A stretch of DNA of 53,734 nucleotides from Actinomycetota bacterium. GTDB lineage: Bacteria; Actinomycetota; Acidimicrobiia; IMCC26256; VFJJ01. Position numbers and translations under genes: made by a program. The stretch covers positions 1 through 53,734 of the forward strand of contig VFJJ01000053.1 of the NCBI GenBank assembly GCA_009886115.1, in the 5' to 3' direction. The notes below the pieces were generated by a model. That model was not told the origin of the DNA. It searched no databases and saw only the letters and a list, made by a program, of their open reading frames with translations. Positions within the stretch are counted from its first letter, which is position 1. Each line of letters begins with the position of its first letter. This document shows positions 24,907 through 34,463 of this stretch, piece after piece.

Positions 24907-25922
24907 GCACGCCCGACGGCCCCGCAGCCCGTCACGGTGCACCGGGCGTCGTCGCCCCGAGCGCGCTCGACGGCAGCGCCATGGGCGAGGTCGACGAGTG
25001 GGGGCTCACCCCCGGCGACGACGATTTCCACCCGCACGCCGGCGACGATCCCTGGTGGACCGAGACCGTGTGGTTCGCGTGGATGGTGCCCGAGCGCAAG
25101 CTGCTCGGATACTTCTACCCCGTCTTTCGGCCGAACAAGGGCGTGGAGTTCGGCGGCGTGCTCGTGTTCGACGACACCGCCGAGCTGCCGTGGGAGCTCC
25201 CGATCTTCCACTACGACTGGCATCTCGAGATCCCACCGGGTCTCGACCTGCGCAACGCCCAACTCCCCAACGGGATGACGATCACGTGCCTGACGCCTGG
25301 GAGGGTGTTCGAGCTCGGCTACCGCCATCCCGATCTCGAGCTCGACCTGCGCTACGAGGCGCTCATGCGGCCGATGCTTTCTCGGGGCACGCCTCCGTTC
25401 TCCGTGGCGGGTCACCTCGACCAGCCCGGGCACGTCACCGGGCGGATGAAGCTCCACGGCGAGGAGATCGCCGTCGACTGCTTCGCCATGCGAGACCGGG
25501 CCTGGGGGCCACGCCGCGACGGGCGTCAACCCAAGGTGGGCTACGCCTATGCGACCATCTCGGCCACGTCGGCATTCCTGGCGGTGTCCGTGCAGCGGCG
25601 GGACGACCTCGACCGGGTCACCACCGGGTTCTTGATGCGCGACGGCGTGTGGTCGCGTCTCGCCACCGGCTTGCGGGACGTGCGACGCGACGAGCAGGGC
25701 CGGCCCGTGACCATCGAGATCGACGCCGAGGACGAGCTCGGTCGCCCGCTGCAGGCGCTCGGCGCCGCGGTGAGCCGTCAGGTCTTCACCGCCTATCCGA
25801 GCATGTTCTGCTGGAACAGCCTGGCCCGCTGGGAGTTCGAGGGCCAGGAGTGCTGGGGCGAGGATCAGGACGTGTGGAACCCCAAGTACTGGCGCCAGTA
25901 CGCCGCGTCGCTGCGAGCGTGA
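24903..25922 (+). CDS. DUF7065/DUF7064-like (CrtC/AttH lipocalin-type) protein
   Basis: 339 residues, beta-rich. Blocks are DDPWWTETVWFAWMVPERKLLGYFYPVFRPN, HYDWHLEIP, a GHVTGRM strand and CFAMRDRAWGPRRDG, which match the tandem lipocalin-like domains of the CrtC/AttH fold annotated DUF7065 and DUF7064. Members are thought to bind or hydrate lipid-like substrates. The GTG start overlaps the EthD stop, and a phosphotransferase-type gene follows after 28 nt, an arrangement consistent with lipid or steroid breakdown. The exact reaction is unknown. Confidence 0.7.
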   Translation: MSTPDGPAARHGAPGVVAPSALDGSAMGEVDEWGLTPGDDDFHPHAGDDPWWTETVWFAWMVPERKLLGYFYPVFRPNKGVEFGGVLVFDDTAELPWELPIFHYDWHLEIPPGLDLRNAQLPNGMTITCLTPGRVFELGYRHPDLELDLRYEALMRPMLSRGTPPFSVAGHLDQPGHVTGRMKLHGEEIAVDCFAMRDRAWGPRRDGRQPKVGYAYATISATSAFLAVSVQRRDDLDRVTTGFLMRDGVWSRLATGLRDVRRDEQGRPVTIEIDAEDELGRPLQALGAAVSRQVFTAYPSMFCWNSLARWEFEGQECWGEDQDVWNPKYWRQYAASLRA

Positions 25923-25950
25923 CCGGCACGCAGGATGGGTTGGGAGCCCG

Positions 25951-27330
25951 ATGCTCGACGGTGAGCTGACCGAGTGGATACGTGACGTCACCGGCGGCGT
26001 CGACGTCACCGCGCAACGCCACGCCGGGGGAGCCTCGCGGGAGGGCTGGGCCATCGAGGTCAGCCGGGCCGACGGGTCCGTCGAGCACCTGTGGCTGCGT
26101 CTCGACACCGGCCACGGTCCCCAGTCGGACACCATCTACACGCTCCGCCGTGAGGCGACCGTCTACAAGGCGCTGGAGCACACCGCGGTCCGTGTTCCCC
26201 GCGTCATCGCCGTGCACCCCAGTCGGGAGGCGTTCCTCCAGAGCCGCCTGTACGGACGGAACTGGTTCTCGGAGATCACCGACCCGCTCGAGCAGGTAAC
26301 GGTCGCGACCGACTTCATGGCGCAGCTCGCCGAGCTGCACCGGCTCGACGTGACCGAGCTCGATCTCCCCGGGTTCGACACGACGGCGAGGCTGCGTGAT
26401 GCGGTCGTCGACGAGATCGCCGTCTGGGAGCAGCAGTACAGGGGACGGCCGCCGGGCGAGGAGCCCGAGACCCTGGTGGAGGTGGCGATCGCCTGGTTGC
26501 GGCGCAACGCTCCCGTCGACGGCCCGGTGATGTTGGTCCAGGGCGACACCGGACCCGGCAACTTCATGTATGCCGATGGTCGTGTCGTTGCCGTGCTCGA
26601 CTGGGAGATCGCGCACATCGGCGATCCGCACGACGACCTGGCCTGGATCTGTGTACGCGACCTCCAGGAGCGCTTCACCCATCTCCCCGACCGGTTCGAC
26701 GACTGGCAGCGAGCGAGCGGCCACACCTTCGATCTCGACCGGCTCCGCTACTTCCGGGTGCTGGCCCAGATGCGCTGCGCGATCGGGACCTTGTGTGGTT
26801 TGGCCGCACGCGACGCCGGTGGCGAGATGGCCAACCACCTCATCTACAGCACCCTCCATCTGCGCATGCTCGGTGAAGCCCTGGCCGACGTGCTCGAGAT
26901 CGACGTCGAGCTCGAGCCGCTTCCCGAGACCGGGACCGGTCCCGGATCGGCCGCTTCGGAGCGGGCATGGCTCTACGACCTGGCGCTCGACGAGATCCGC
27001 GACACGTTGGTCCCCGGAACCGATTCAGCGTTCGTCGCCCGACGGGCCAAGGGCCTGGCCCGGCTGATCAAGTACCTGAAGGAAGCCGACCGGTACGGGG
27101 CGATCGCCGATCGGGCCGAGATGGCCGACCTCACCGCCGTGCTCGGCCACGAACCGCAGACCACCGCGCACGGGCGCGCCGAGGTGGCGGCGGCGGTCGT
27201 GACGGGAACGATCGACGACAGCGCGGCCGTCACGTACGGCCTCCGCCGCATGGCTCGCCTCACCCAGATCATGCGGCCGGCGATGGGAGCGCTCGCCGAT
27301 CGCCACTACTCCCCGATCACCCGCGACTGA
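25951..27330 (+). CDS. Phosphotransferase family protein (APH/ACAD10-like kinase fold)
   Basis: 459 residues with an aminoglycoside-phosphotransferase-type kinase fold. The catalytic loop is LVQGDTGPGNFMY (Asp base and Asn), and the metal-binding Asp is in AVLDWEIAHIGDP. A C-terminal extension of about 120 residues (from about 340) is helical and not part of the kinase. Relatives sit next to acyl-CoA dehydrogenases and phosphorylate hydroxylated acyl substrates; a resistance role is unlikely. It ends 25 nt inside the convergent DHA2 gene. Confidence 0.85.
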   Translation: MLDGELTEWIRDVTGGVDVTAQRHAGGASREGWAIEVSRADGSVEHLWLRLDTGHGPQSDTIYTLRREATVYKALEHTAVRVPRVIAVHPSREAFLQSRLYGRNWFSEITDPLEQVTVATDFMAQLAELHRLDVTELDLPGFDTTARLRDAVVDEIAVWEQQYRGRPPGEEPETLVEVAIAWLRRNAPVDGPVMLVQGDTGPGNFMYADGRVVAVLDWEIAHIGDPHDDLAWICVRDLQERFTHLPDRFDDWQRASGHTFDLDRLRYFRVLAQMRCAIGTLCGLAARDAGGEMANHLIYSTLHLRMLGEALADVLEIDVELEPLPETGTGPGSAASERAWLYDLALDEIRDTLVPGTDSAFVARRAKGLARLIKYLKEADRYGAIADRAEMADLTAVLGHEPQTTAHGRAEVAAAVVTGTIDDSAAVTYGLRRMARLTQIMRPAMGALADRHYSPITRD

Positions 27331-28922
27331 TCGTCGGTCGTCTCGGGCTCGAGCCGACAGCGGGAGCCGTGGCCGTCCGAAGGACCTCCGCGCAGCGGCA
27401 CTTCCCGCAGCCGAGTCGCGAGAACGGCCGCCAGCGCGATGACCGGAAGCAACACGAGGTACATGTGCCCCATGGCCCCGGCGAGAGCTTCGACGACCGC
27501 CGAGTGCAGCGGCTCGGCCAGTCGGGCAATGACATCGGGGCTGTCGGCGAGGGTTTCGGCCGTCACCCCGGCCGGAAGGGGATTTGTCGCGATCACAGCC
27601 TCGAGGTTGTGCGCGAGCCGCGACGTGAGCACGGCCCCCGAGACGGCGATCCCGATGGCACTGCCGACCGATCGGGCAAACGAGACGGTGCTCGTCGCCG
27701 TACCCAGATCCGCGAAGTCGACGGCATTCTGAGCCGCGAGGTTGAGGATCGGCGTGAACATCCCCATCGAGAACCCGAACAGGAACATCACCACCATCAC
27801 CGTCTCGGGCTGCGTCGACGGCGCGAGCTGGGTGAAGAACGCTATGCAGGCCACCATCAAGGAGGCTCCACCGACGAACCAGTGCTTGTACCGGCCCGTG
27901 CGCGTCGTGGATCGCCCCGTGTAGATCGAGCTGACGAGCACCCCGATCATCATCGGCGCGACCCGCAGCCCCGAGTTGGTGGCCGAGACCCCAGTGACCA
28001 CCTGCAGGAACGTCGGGAGGTAGACGTTGACCGCCAGGATCGCCGCGCTCGACAAGAACGCCACCGCGCACGTGATGCGGATCACGTCGTTGCCGAACAG
28101 CCGCAAGGGCAGAACGGGCTCGCTCACCCGCCGCTCCCATAGCACGAAGCCAATACCCAGGATCGCCGATGCTCCATACAGCGCAACGGTTTCCCGGGCC
28201 AACGCACCATACTCTCGAGTCGCCCACGAGGTGGCGAGCACCACGCTGACGATCGCCCCCACCAAGATTCCGGCGCCGACCCAGTCGATGCGGTGCTCGC
28301 GCGCCGCGAACGGATAACGCATGACGACCGCGATCACCGCCAAGGCCGCGAAGCCCAAGGGAACATTGATCCAGAAGATCCAGCGCCACGAGAGATGGTC
28401 GGCGAAGAACCCACCCATCAGGGGTCCGGACACGCCGGCCAGGGCGAACGTCCCCGTGAAGTAGCCCATGTAGCGGCCGCGCTGACGCGGCGTGACGATG
28501 TCCCCGAGGATGATGAACGGCATGGAGATCAGGCCACCGCCCCCGATGCCCTGAACACCGCGCGCCAGCGCGAGCTGCACCACCGACTGGGCCAAGGCGC
28601 ACAGCACACTGCCGGCGATGAACGCGCTCACTGCGAAGAGCATCAGCGCGCGGCGGCCGAGCAGGTCGGCGAGCTTGCCGTACAAGGGGGTGACAGCCGT
28701 GGCGACCAATGCGTAGGCCACGAAGACCCAGGTGATCTGATCGAGGCCGCCGAGCTCGCTGACGATGCGCGGGACGGCCGTCGACACGACCGTGGCATCG
28801 ATCGCAGCGAGGAAGTTGCCGACGAGCAGGCCCGAGATGATCGTGACGACCTGTCGATGGCTGATGATCCCGCGCAGGTCGTCGACCGGGCCCACCGGGA
28901 CCGCTGAGGTCGCCGAGGTCAT
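27306..28922 (-). CDS. DHA2-family MFS drug exporter (second of a tandem pair)
   Basis: 538 residues, 14 predicted helices. N-terminal FLAAIDATVVSTAVPRI (motif D1), ALARGVQGIGGGGL and GRYMGYFTGTFALAGVSGPLMGGFF (motif C) are typical EmrB/QacA-type landmarks. Start ATG overlaps the upstream paralogue's stop as ATGA. The protein shares long identical blocks with that paralogue (GVSATNSGLRVAPMM, RTGRYKHWFVGGA). A Cys/Arg-rich tail is unique to this copy. It exports unknown compounds by proton antiport. Confidence 0.92.
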   Translation of the reverse strand: MTSATSAVPVGPVDDLRGIISHRQVVTIISGLLVGNFLAAIDATVVSTAVPRIVSELGGLDQITWVFVAYALVATAVTPLYGKLADLLGRRALMLFAVSAFIAGSVLCALAQSVVQLALARGVQGIGGGGLISMPFIILGDIVTPRQRGRYMGYFTGTFALAGVSGPLMGGFFADHLSWRWIFWINVPLGFAALAVIAVVMRYPFAAREHRIDWVGAGILVGAIVSVVLATSWATREYGALARETVALYGASAILGIGFVLWERRVSEPVLPLRLFGNDVIRITCAVAFLSSAAILAVNVYLPTFLQVVTGVSATNSGLRVAPMMIGVLVSSIYTGRSTTRTGRYKHWFVGGASLMVACIAFFTQLAPSTQPETVMVVMFLFGFSMGMFTPILNLAAQNAVDFADLGTATSTVSFARSVGSAIGIAVSGAVLTSRLAHNLEAVIATNPLPAGVTAETLADSPDVIARLAEPLHSAVVEALAGAMGHMYLVLLPVIALAAVLATRLREVPLRGGPSDGHGSRCRLEPETTDDQSRVIGE

Positions 28923-30490
28923 ACCGGCTCGCCAGCGGTGTCGGACGCCGCCTCCAGCCGGTGCTCGATCGCGCCGGTCTTGAGCGGATATTCCTTGAGC
29001 CGCATGGAGTTCACGACGGCGATCAGAGAGATGGGGATGGTGAACCAGTAGATGTGCGAGATCGAATCCGCCAGCACCGACACCACTTCGGAGTGGAGCG
29101 GCTCGCTCAGACGGGCGATCGCCGCCGGGCTCGATGCCAGCTCCCGGGCCGTCATCCCTTCCGGCAACGGGTTCCGAGCTGCGACACCTCGCAACCCGGA
29201 GTCGAGCTTCGAGACGAGCACGGCGCCGCTCAGCGCGACGCCGATGGCCTGACCGACCGAACGGGTGAACTGCAGCGTCGAGGTGGCCGTCCCGACGTCG
29301 GCGAGGTCGACCGAGTTCTGGGCGGCCAGGTTGAGCACCGGCGACGACGTGCCCATCCCGATTCCGAGCACGAACATCAGTCCCATCACGAACCACGGCG
29401 AGATCGACGTGTCGAGCCTGGTGAAGGCCAACTGGCACAACAACGTCACGACGGCTCCACCGACGAACCAGTGCTTGTACCGGCCCGTGCGCGACGTGAG
29501 GCGTCCGGAGACGACGGAGCTGATGAGCACGCCAACCATCATCGGAGCGACGCGCAACCCCGAGTTGGTTGCCGACACGCCGATCACCACCTGAAGGAAC
29601 GTCGGGAGATAGATCGTCGCGCTGACGAGGGCCGCCGACGACAAGAAGCCCTGGAGGCACGTGATCCGCATGACGTCGATACGGAACAGCCGCAAGGGCA
29701 CCAACGGTTCACTGGCCCGCCGTTCCCACCAGAGGAACAGCCCGGTCCCACCGGCGGCGACACCGAACAACGACATCGAGATCGGGGCGGTCCAACCAGC
29801 CTCTGGTCCGGCCCACGACGTGGCGAGCACCAGCGAGCTGATCGCCCCCATGAGCAGGGCCGAGCCGAGGTAGTCGATGGAGTGCTCCCGGGGTGTGAAC
29901 GGGAGCTTCAGCATCAGCTGGATCACCACGAACGACACGATGCCCAAGGGAATGTTGATGTAGAAGATCCAGCGCCACGACAGATGATCGACGAAGAAGC
30001 CACCCACCATCGGCCCGGTGACGCCGGCAACGGCCCACACTCCGGTGAAGTACCCCATGTATCGGCCGCGCTCGCGGGGCGCGAGGATGTCGGCGACGAT
30101 GATCATCGGCACCGAGAGCAGCCCGCCCCCACCGATCCCCTGGATGCCCCGGAACACCGCGAGCTGCAGCAGCGACTGCGCGACGCCGCAGAGCACCGAT
30201 CCCACGAGGAAGGTCACCACGGCGATCTGGAAGATCAGCTTCCGGCCGTAGAGATCGGACAGCTTGCCCCACAAGGGCGTGACGGCGGTGGAGGTCAGCA
30301 CGTAGGCGATCACGACCCAGGCGATGTGCTGGAGCCCACCCAGATCGCCACCGATGCGGGCCAACGCCGTGTGGACGATCGTCCCGTCGAGCGCGGCGAC
30401 GGCCGTTCCGATCATCAGGCCACTGAAGACCGTCATGATCTGACGGTGACTGAGCGTCCCTCGCAGGTCGGCCGTCGGTTGAACCGGCAT
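28919..30490 (-). CDS. DHA2-family MFS drug exporter (first of a tandem pair)
   Basis: 523 residues, 14 predicted helices, with AVAALDGTIVHTALARI in TM1, FRGIQGIGGGGLLS and GRYMGYFTGVWAVAGVTGPMVGGFF (motif C), and the same internal blocks as the downstream copy. The two genes arose by tandem duplication and may now differ in substrate or pair up. The leaderless start is 3 nt from the divergent GH26 relic, which leaves no room for a separate promoter in that gene. No TetR/MarR-type regulator is next to the pair. Confidence 0.92.
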   Translation of the reverse strand: MPVQPTADLRGTLSHRQIMTVFSGLMIGTAVAALDGTIVHTALARIGGDLGGLQHIAWVVIAYVLTSTAVTPLWGKLSDLYGRKLIFQIAVVTFLVGSVLCGVAQSLLQLAVFRGIQGIGGGGLLSVPMIIVADILAPRERGRYMGYFTGVWAVAGVTGPMVGGFFVDHLSWRWIFYINIPLGIVSFVVIQLMLKLPFTPREHSIDYLGSALLMGAISSLVLATSWAGPEAGWTAPISMSLFGVAAGGTGLFLWWERRASEPLVPLRLFRIDVMRITCLQGFLSSAALVSATIYLPTFLQVVIGVSATNSGLRVAPMMVGVLISSVVSGRLTSRTGRYKHWFVGGAVVTLLCQLAFTRLDTSISPWFVMGLMFVLGIGMGTSSPVLNLAAQNSVDLADVGTATSTLQFTRSVGQAIGVALSGAVLVSKLDSGLRGVAARNPLPEGMTARELASSPAAIARLSEPLHSEVVSVLADSISHIYWFTIPISLIAVVNSMRLKEYPLKTGAIEHRLEAASDTAGEPV

Positions 30491-30507
30491 GGTTGCACGC
30501 TACAACC
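30491..30507 (-). promoter_or_regulatory. Leaderless -10 box TAGCGT inside a GGTTG/CAACC inverted repeat
   Basis: On the minus strand TAGCGT (30497-30502) ends 6 nt before the DHA2 ATG. The box sits within the inverted repeat GGTTG-N7-CAACC (30491-30507). A repressor bound there would block the start site; the binder is unknown. Confidence 0.45.
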
Positions 30508-32046
30508 AACTATCCGAGGATCACGTCTCGGGGTCGCCCCACCTTCGTCGCGGGACGAGGCAGGGCCGGAAACCACATCGCTGGAATTACCTGGGCCAAC
30601 CAGGAGTGGCCCGACTGGCAGGCCGACGCCTGGCGTCGGTTCGGGAACGCCAAGATGGTGCTCGGCTCCACGGGGATCTTCCCCAGAGGGGGATCGTGGG
30701 CGCAGGCTGCGAGCGGCGCGTACGACCAGCACTGGCTGACCCTGGGGCAGCGACTCGTGGCGACGGGCCAGGAGAACGCCGTCCTCAGGGGCGCCCACGA
30801 GTTCAACGGCGACTGGTTCCACTACGGCGTCGACCAGGGCGAGGTGCAGGACTTCATCGTGTCGTGGCGCCGGTAGGTCGACATCATGCGGTCGGTTCCC
30901 GGCCAACAGTTCACGTTCGACTGGAACCCCTCGGTCGGGATCAACCCCGGTCTCGCCCACGCCGACGTCGCCTATCCCGGCGACCAATGGGTCGATCGGA
31001 TCGCGCTCGACGTCTATGACGGTTGGTACAACCGTGGATGGGCCCCGGGTTCACAGCAGCCGTCGCAGGCCGAGCGCGACGTCGTCTGGGACGAGGTCCT
31101 CAACGGACCCCGAGGGCTGAACTACTGGCGATCCTTCGCCAGCACCCACGGCAAGCACGTGAGCTTCCCCGAGTGGGGTCTCCAGCTGTGGACCGTCGGC
31201 GACGGCTTGATCCACGGCGGCGGCGACAACGCCTCGTTCATCTCGCGCATGTCGGCCATCATCAATGACCCGGCGTGGAACATCGACTACCACGCGTTCT
31301 GGGAGCAGCGGGGCTACGGGGTCATGGATCCCGACAGCGACTCCGCCCGCATCGTGGCGGTACCCCAGAGCCGAGCCGTGTTCTTGTCGCAGCTCGGCGG
31401 CGGCGCCGCGCCGCTTCCCCAGGTGACCACCTCCTCGACTCCGCCGACGCAGCTCCCGAGCACCACGTTGGGCACCCTGCCAGCGTCCTCGAGCACGACC
31501 GCGCCGGCGCCGACCACGACGACCACCGCATCCACGCCCCCTTCGGGATCCGACGACCGGGTGCTGCTCCGGGCGCTCGACCTGGGTGGACCCGATCACC
31601 AGTGGGAGAGCCGACCGTACGCCGCCCACGACGGGGAGACGCCGGTGCCGGACTTCACGACCAACGGTCTCGTCACGTGTCTCGACCCGGCCGCGGCCGG
31701 CACCCCGCCCGACAGTCCCGAGTTGGCCGAGATCGTCCGCTGCGGGTTGGCCAAGGACCCGCAGCAGCCCCCGCTCACGTTGACGTTCACCAACCTGGCA
31801 CCGGGCCGCTACGAGGTCGTGCTCGTGACGACCGATCTCGATCCGGTGACGGGCTCCCGTCCCCGGGCGACGGCGTTCATCAACGGCGAGCAGCGACGAC
31901 TGGAGAGGCCCGCCACCGACGGTGGATGGTGGATGCGACGCCGCCCCTGGAAGCTCGAGGTCACAGGCACCTCCCTGGAGCTCACCTTCCCCGATGATGG
32001 GCTCGCGCCGAGCATCGCCGCTGTCGAGCTGTGGCAGAGCCCCTGA
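30493..32046 (+). pseudogene. GH26 beta-mannanase-like gene with in-frame amber codon and missing 5' end
   Basis: One continuous frame interrupted by TAG at 30874-30876. Before it: GAYDQHWLTLGQRLV and AHEFNGDWFHY (GH26 acid/base Glu). After it: VDIMRSVPGQQFTFDWNP and SFPEWGL (GH26 nucleophile Glu). Homology continues across the stop (WRR-stop-VDIMRSV). Then come a Thr/Ser/Pro linker and a C-terminal malectin-like beta domain. The N-terminus lacks a signal peptide and begins 2 bp from the divergent exporter start, so the 5' end was probably also lost. Other genes here end in TAG, so general amber recoding is unlikely. If intact it would be a secreted mannan/xylan hydrolase. Confidence 0.8.
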
Positions 32047-32065
32047 AACCACCATGATCGGCAAC

Positions 32066-32089
32066 GCCGGAGCCCGCCGGGGGCCCGGC
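32066..32089 (+). terminator. GC-rich hairpin after the GH26 relic
   Basis: GCCGG-A-GCCC and GGGC-CCGGC pair around a GCCGG loop with one bulged A, 20 nt after the GH26 stop. Confidence 0.5.
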
Positions 32090-32154
32090 GTCAACCTCGA
32101 GCCGTCGGCGGCCCGGTGTGCCTCATCGACACCGAGCCGTCGGCGGGCCGCGAC

Positions 32155-32160
32155 TACCGT
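32155..32160 (+). promoter_or_regulatory. Leaderless -10 box TACCGT
   Basis: TACCGT ends 9 nt before ATG 32170 of the ATP-grasp gene. A 14-bp direct repeat CGAGCCGTCGGCGG lies just upstream (32098-32111 and 32133-32146). Confidence 0.45.
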
Positions 32161-32169
32161 CTCGCGACT

Positions 32170-33036
32170 ATGCCTCGAATCGGCTTGGTCACCGACACGG
32201 CCTCGGCCAATCTCGACGAGGACCTCCCTCAACTCGTGGAGGCGCTCGAAGCAGCCGGTGCGCGGCCCGAGATCGTCTGCTGGGACGATCCGCAGGTGCC
32301 CTGGAGCGATCTCTCGATCGCGGTCGTCAGGTCGCCGTGGGAGTACCACGAGCACCGGGCCGATTTCTGCGCCTGGGCCCGGGCGACGAGCACCCGCACG
32401 CGGCTGTGCAACCCCGCCGCCGTGCTGGAGTGGAACACCGACAAGCGGTACCTCCTCGATCTGGTCGCGGCCGGCATCGAGTGCACACCCACGACGGTGC
32501 TGCACCGCGCCGACGGACCGATCCCGTTCCCCGACGGCGAGTTCGTCGTCAAACCCACGATCTCGGCCGGCTCCAGGAACACGGCCCGATTCCGACCCGG
32601 CGATCACGCAGCAGCCGAGGCGCACGTCCACCGGCTGAGCGCCTTGGGCAAGACCGCCATGGTCCAGCCCTATCTCGACAACATCGACACTCTCGGCGAA
32701 ACCGCGCTCGTGTACATCGATGGCCAGTTCAGTCACGCGCTGCGCAAGGGTCCCCTCCTCGTCGCCGGCGCCGAGCCGGCAGCGGGACTCTTCGCCGTGG
32801 AGGAGATGAGCCCCCGCACACCCACGGCGGCCGAAGCTGCACTGGGGGATCGGGTCATGGCCCACCTCGCCGTCCGCTTCGGCGAGCCTTTGCTCTATGC
32901 CCGGGTCGACCTGGTGCCGCTCGACGCGGCCACGCCGCTCGTGCTCGAGGTCGAGCTCACCGAGCCGTCCCTGTTCCACGTTTACGCGCCGGGGTCGGCC
33001 GAACGGCTGGCCGAGGCGATCGTCCGCCGAGCCTGA
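32170..33036 (+). CDS. ATP-grasp family ligase-like protein
   Basis: 288 residues. N-terminal RIGLVTDTASANLDEDLPQL and VRSPWEYHEHRADF form the pre-ATP-grasp domain. FVVKPTISAGSRNTARF supplies the ATP-binding Lys and glycine loop, MVQPYLDNI and ALVYIDGQFSHALRK follow, and LVLEVELTEPSLF at the end supplies metal-binding acidic residues. It resembles the RimK/glutathione-synthetase-like ATP-grasp family that includes the cycloserine ligase DcsG; a peptide- or amide-forming reaction is expected, the substrates unknown. It lies 33 nt upstream of argG, which has its own -10 box. Confidence 0.82.
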   Translation: MPRIGLVTDTASANLDEDLPQLVEALEAAGARPEIVCWDDPQVPWSDLSIAVVRSPWEYHEHRADFCAWARATSTRTRLCNPAAVLEWNTDKRYLLDLVAAGIECTPTTVLHRADGPIPFPDGEFVVKPTISAGSRNTARFRPGDHAAAEAHVHRLSALGKTAMVQPYLDNIDTLGETALVYIDGQFSHALRKGPLLVAGAEPAAGLFAVEEMSPRTPTAAEAALGDRVMAHLAVRFGEPLLYARVDLVPLDAATPLVLEVELTEPSLFHVYAPGSAERLAEAIVRRA

Positions 33037-34389
<1,353 letters not shown>

Positions 34390-34394
34390 CCGCG

Positions 34395-34459
34395 GACACT
34401 GCTCCCAAATTTGTGCGGAAATGCTCACGGGGTGAGCGTTTCCGCACAAGTTTCGTGTC
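34395..34459 (+). terminator. Long palindrome, bidirectional terminator
   Basis: Arms 34407-34428 and 34432-34453 form 22 bp with two G-T pairs and a GGG loop; GACAC/GTGTC adds a further outer stem. It lies between the convergent argG and carboxylase stops. On the minus strand the end of the palindrome reads AAATTTGGGAGCAGTG, similar to the flank of hairpin repeat A, so it may belong to the same repeat family. Confidence 0.85.
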
Positions 34460-34463
34460 GGGA

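Noticed and set aside
28961-30739. A 592-codon plus-strand frame over the first DHA2 exporter
   Set aside because: Antisense shadow of a clear transporter; rich in charged residues with no fold.
30874-30876. Amber codon in the GH26 gene as pyrrolysine or general recoding
   Set aside because: Several intact genes here end with TAG (for example the molybdopterin enzyme and the OmpR regulator), and no pyl gene or insertion element is seen.
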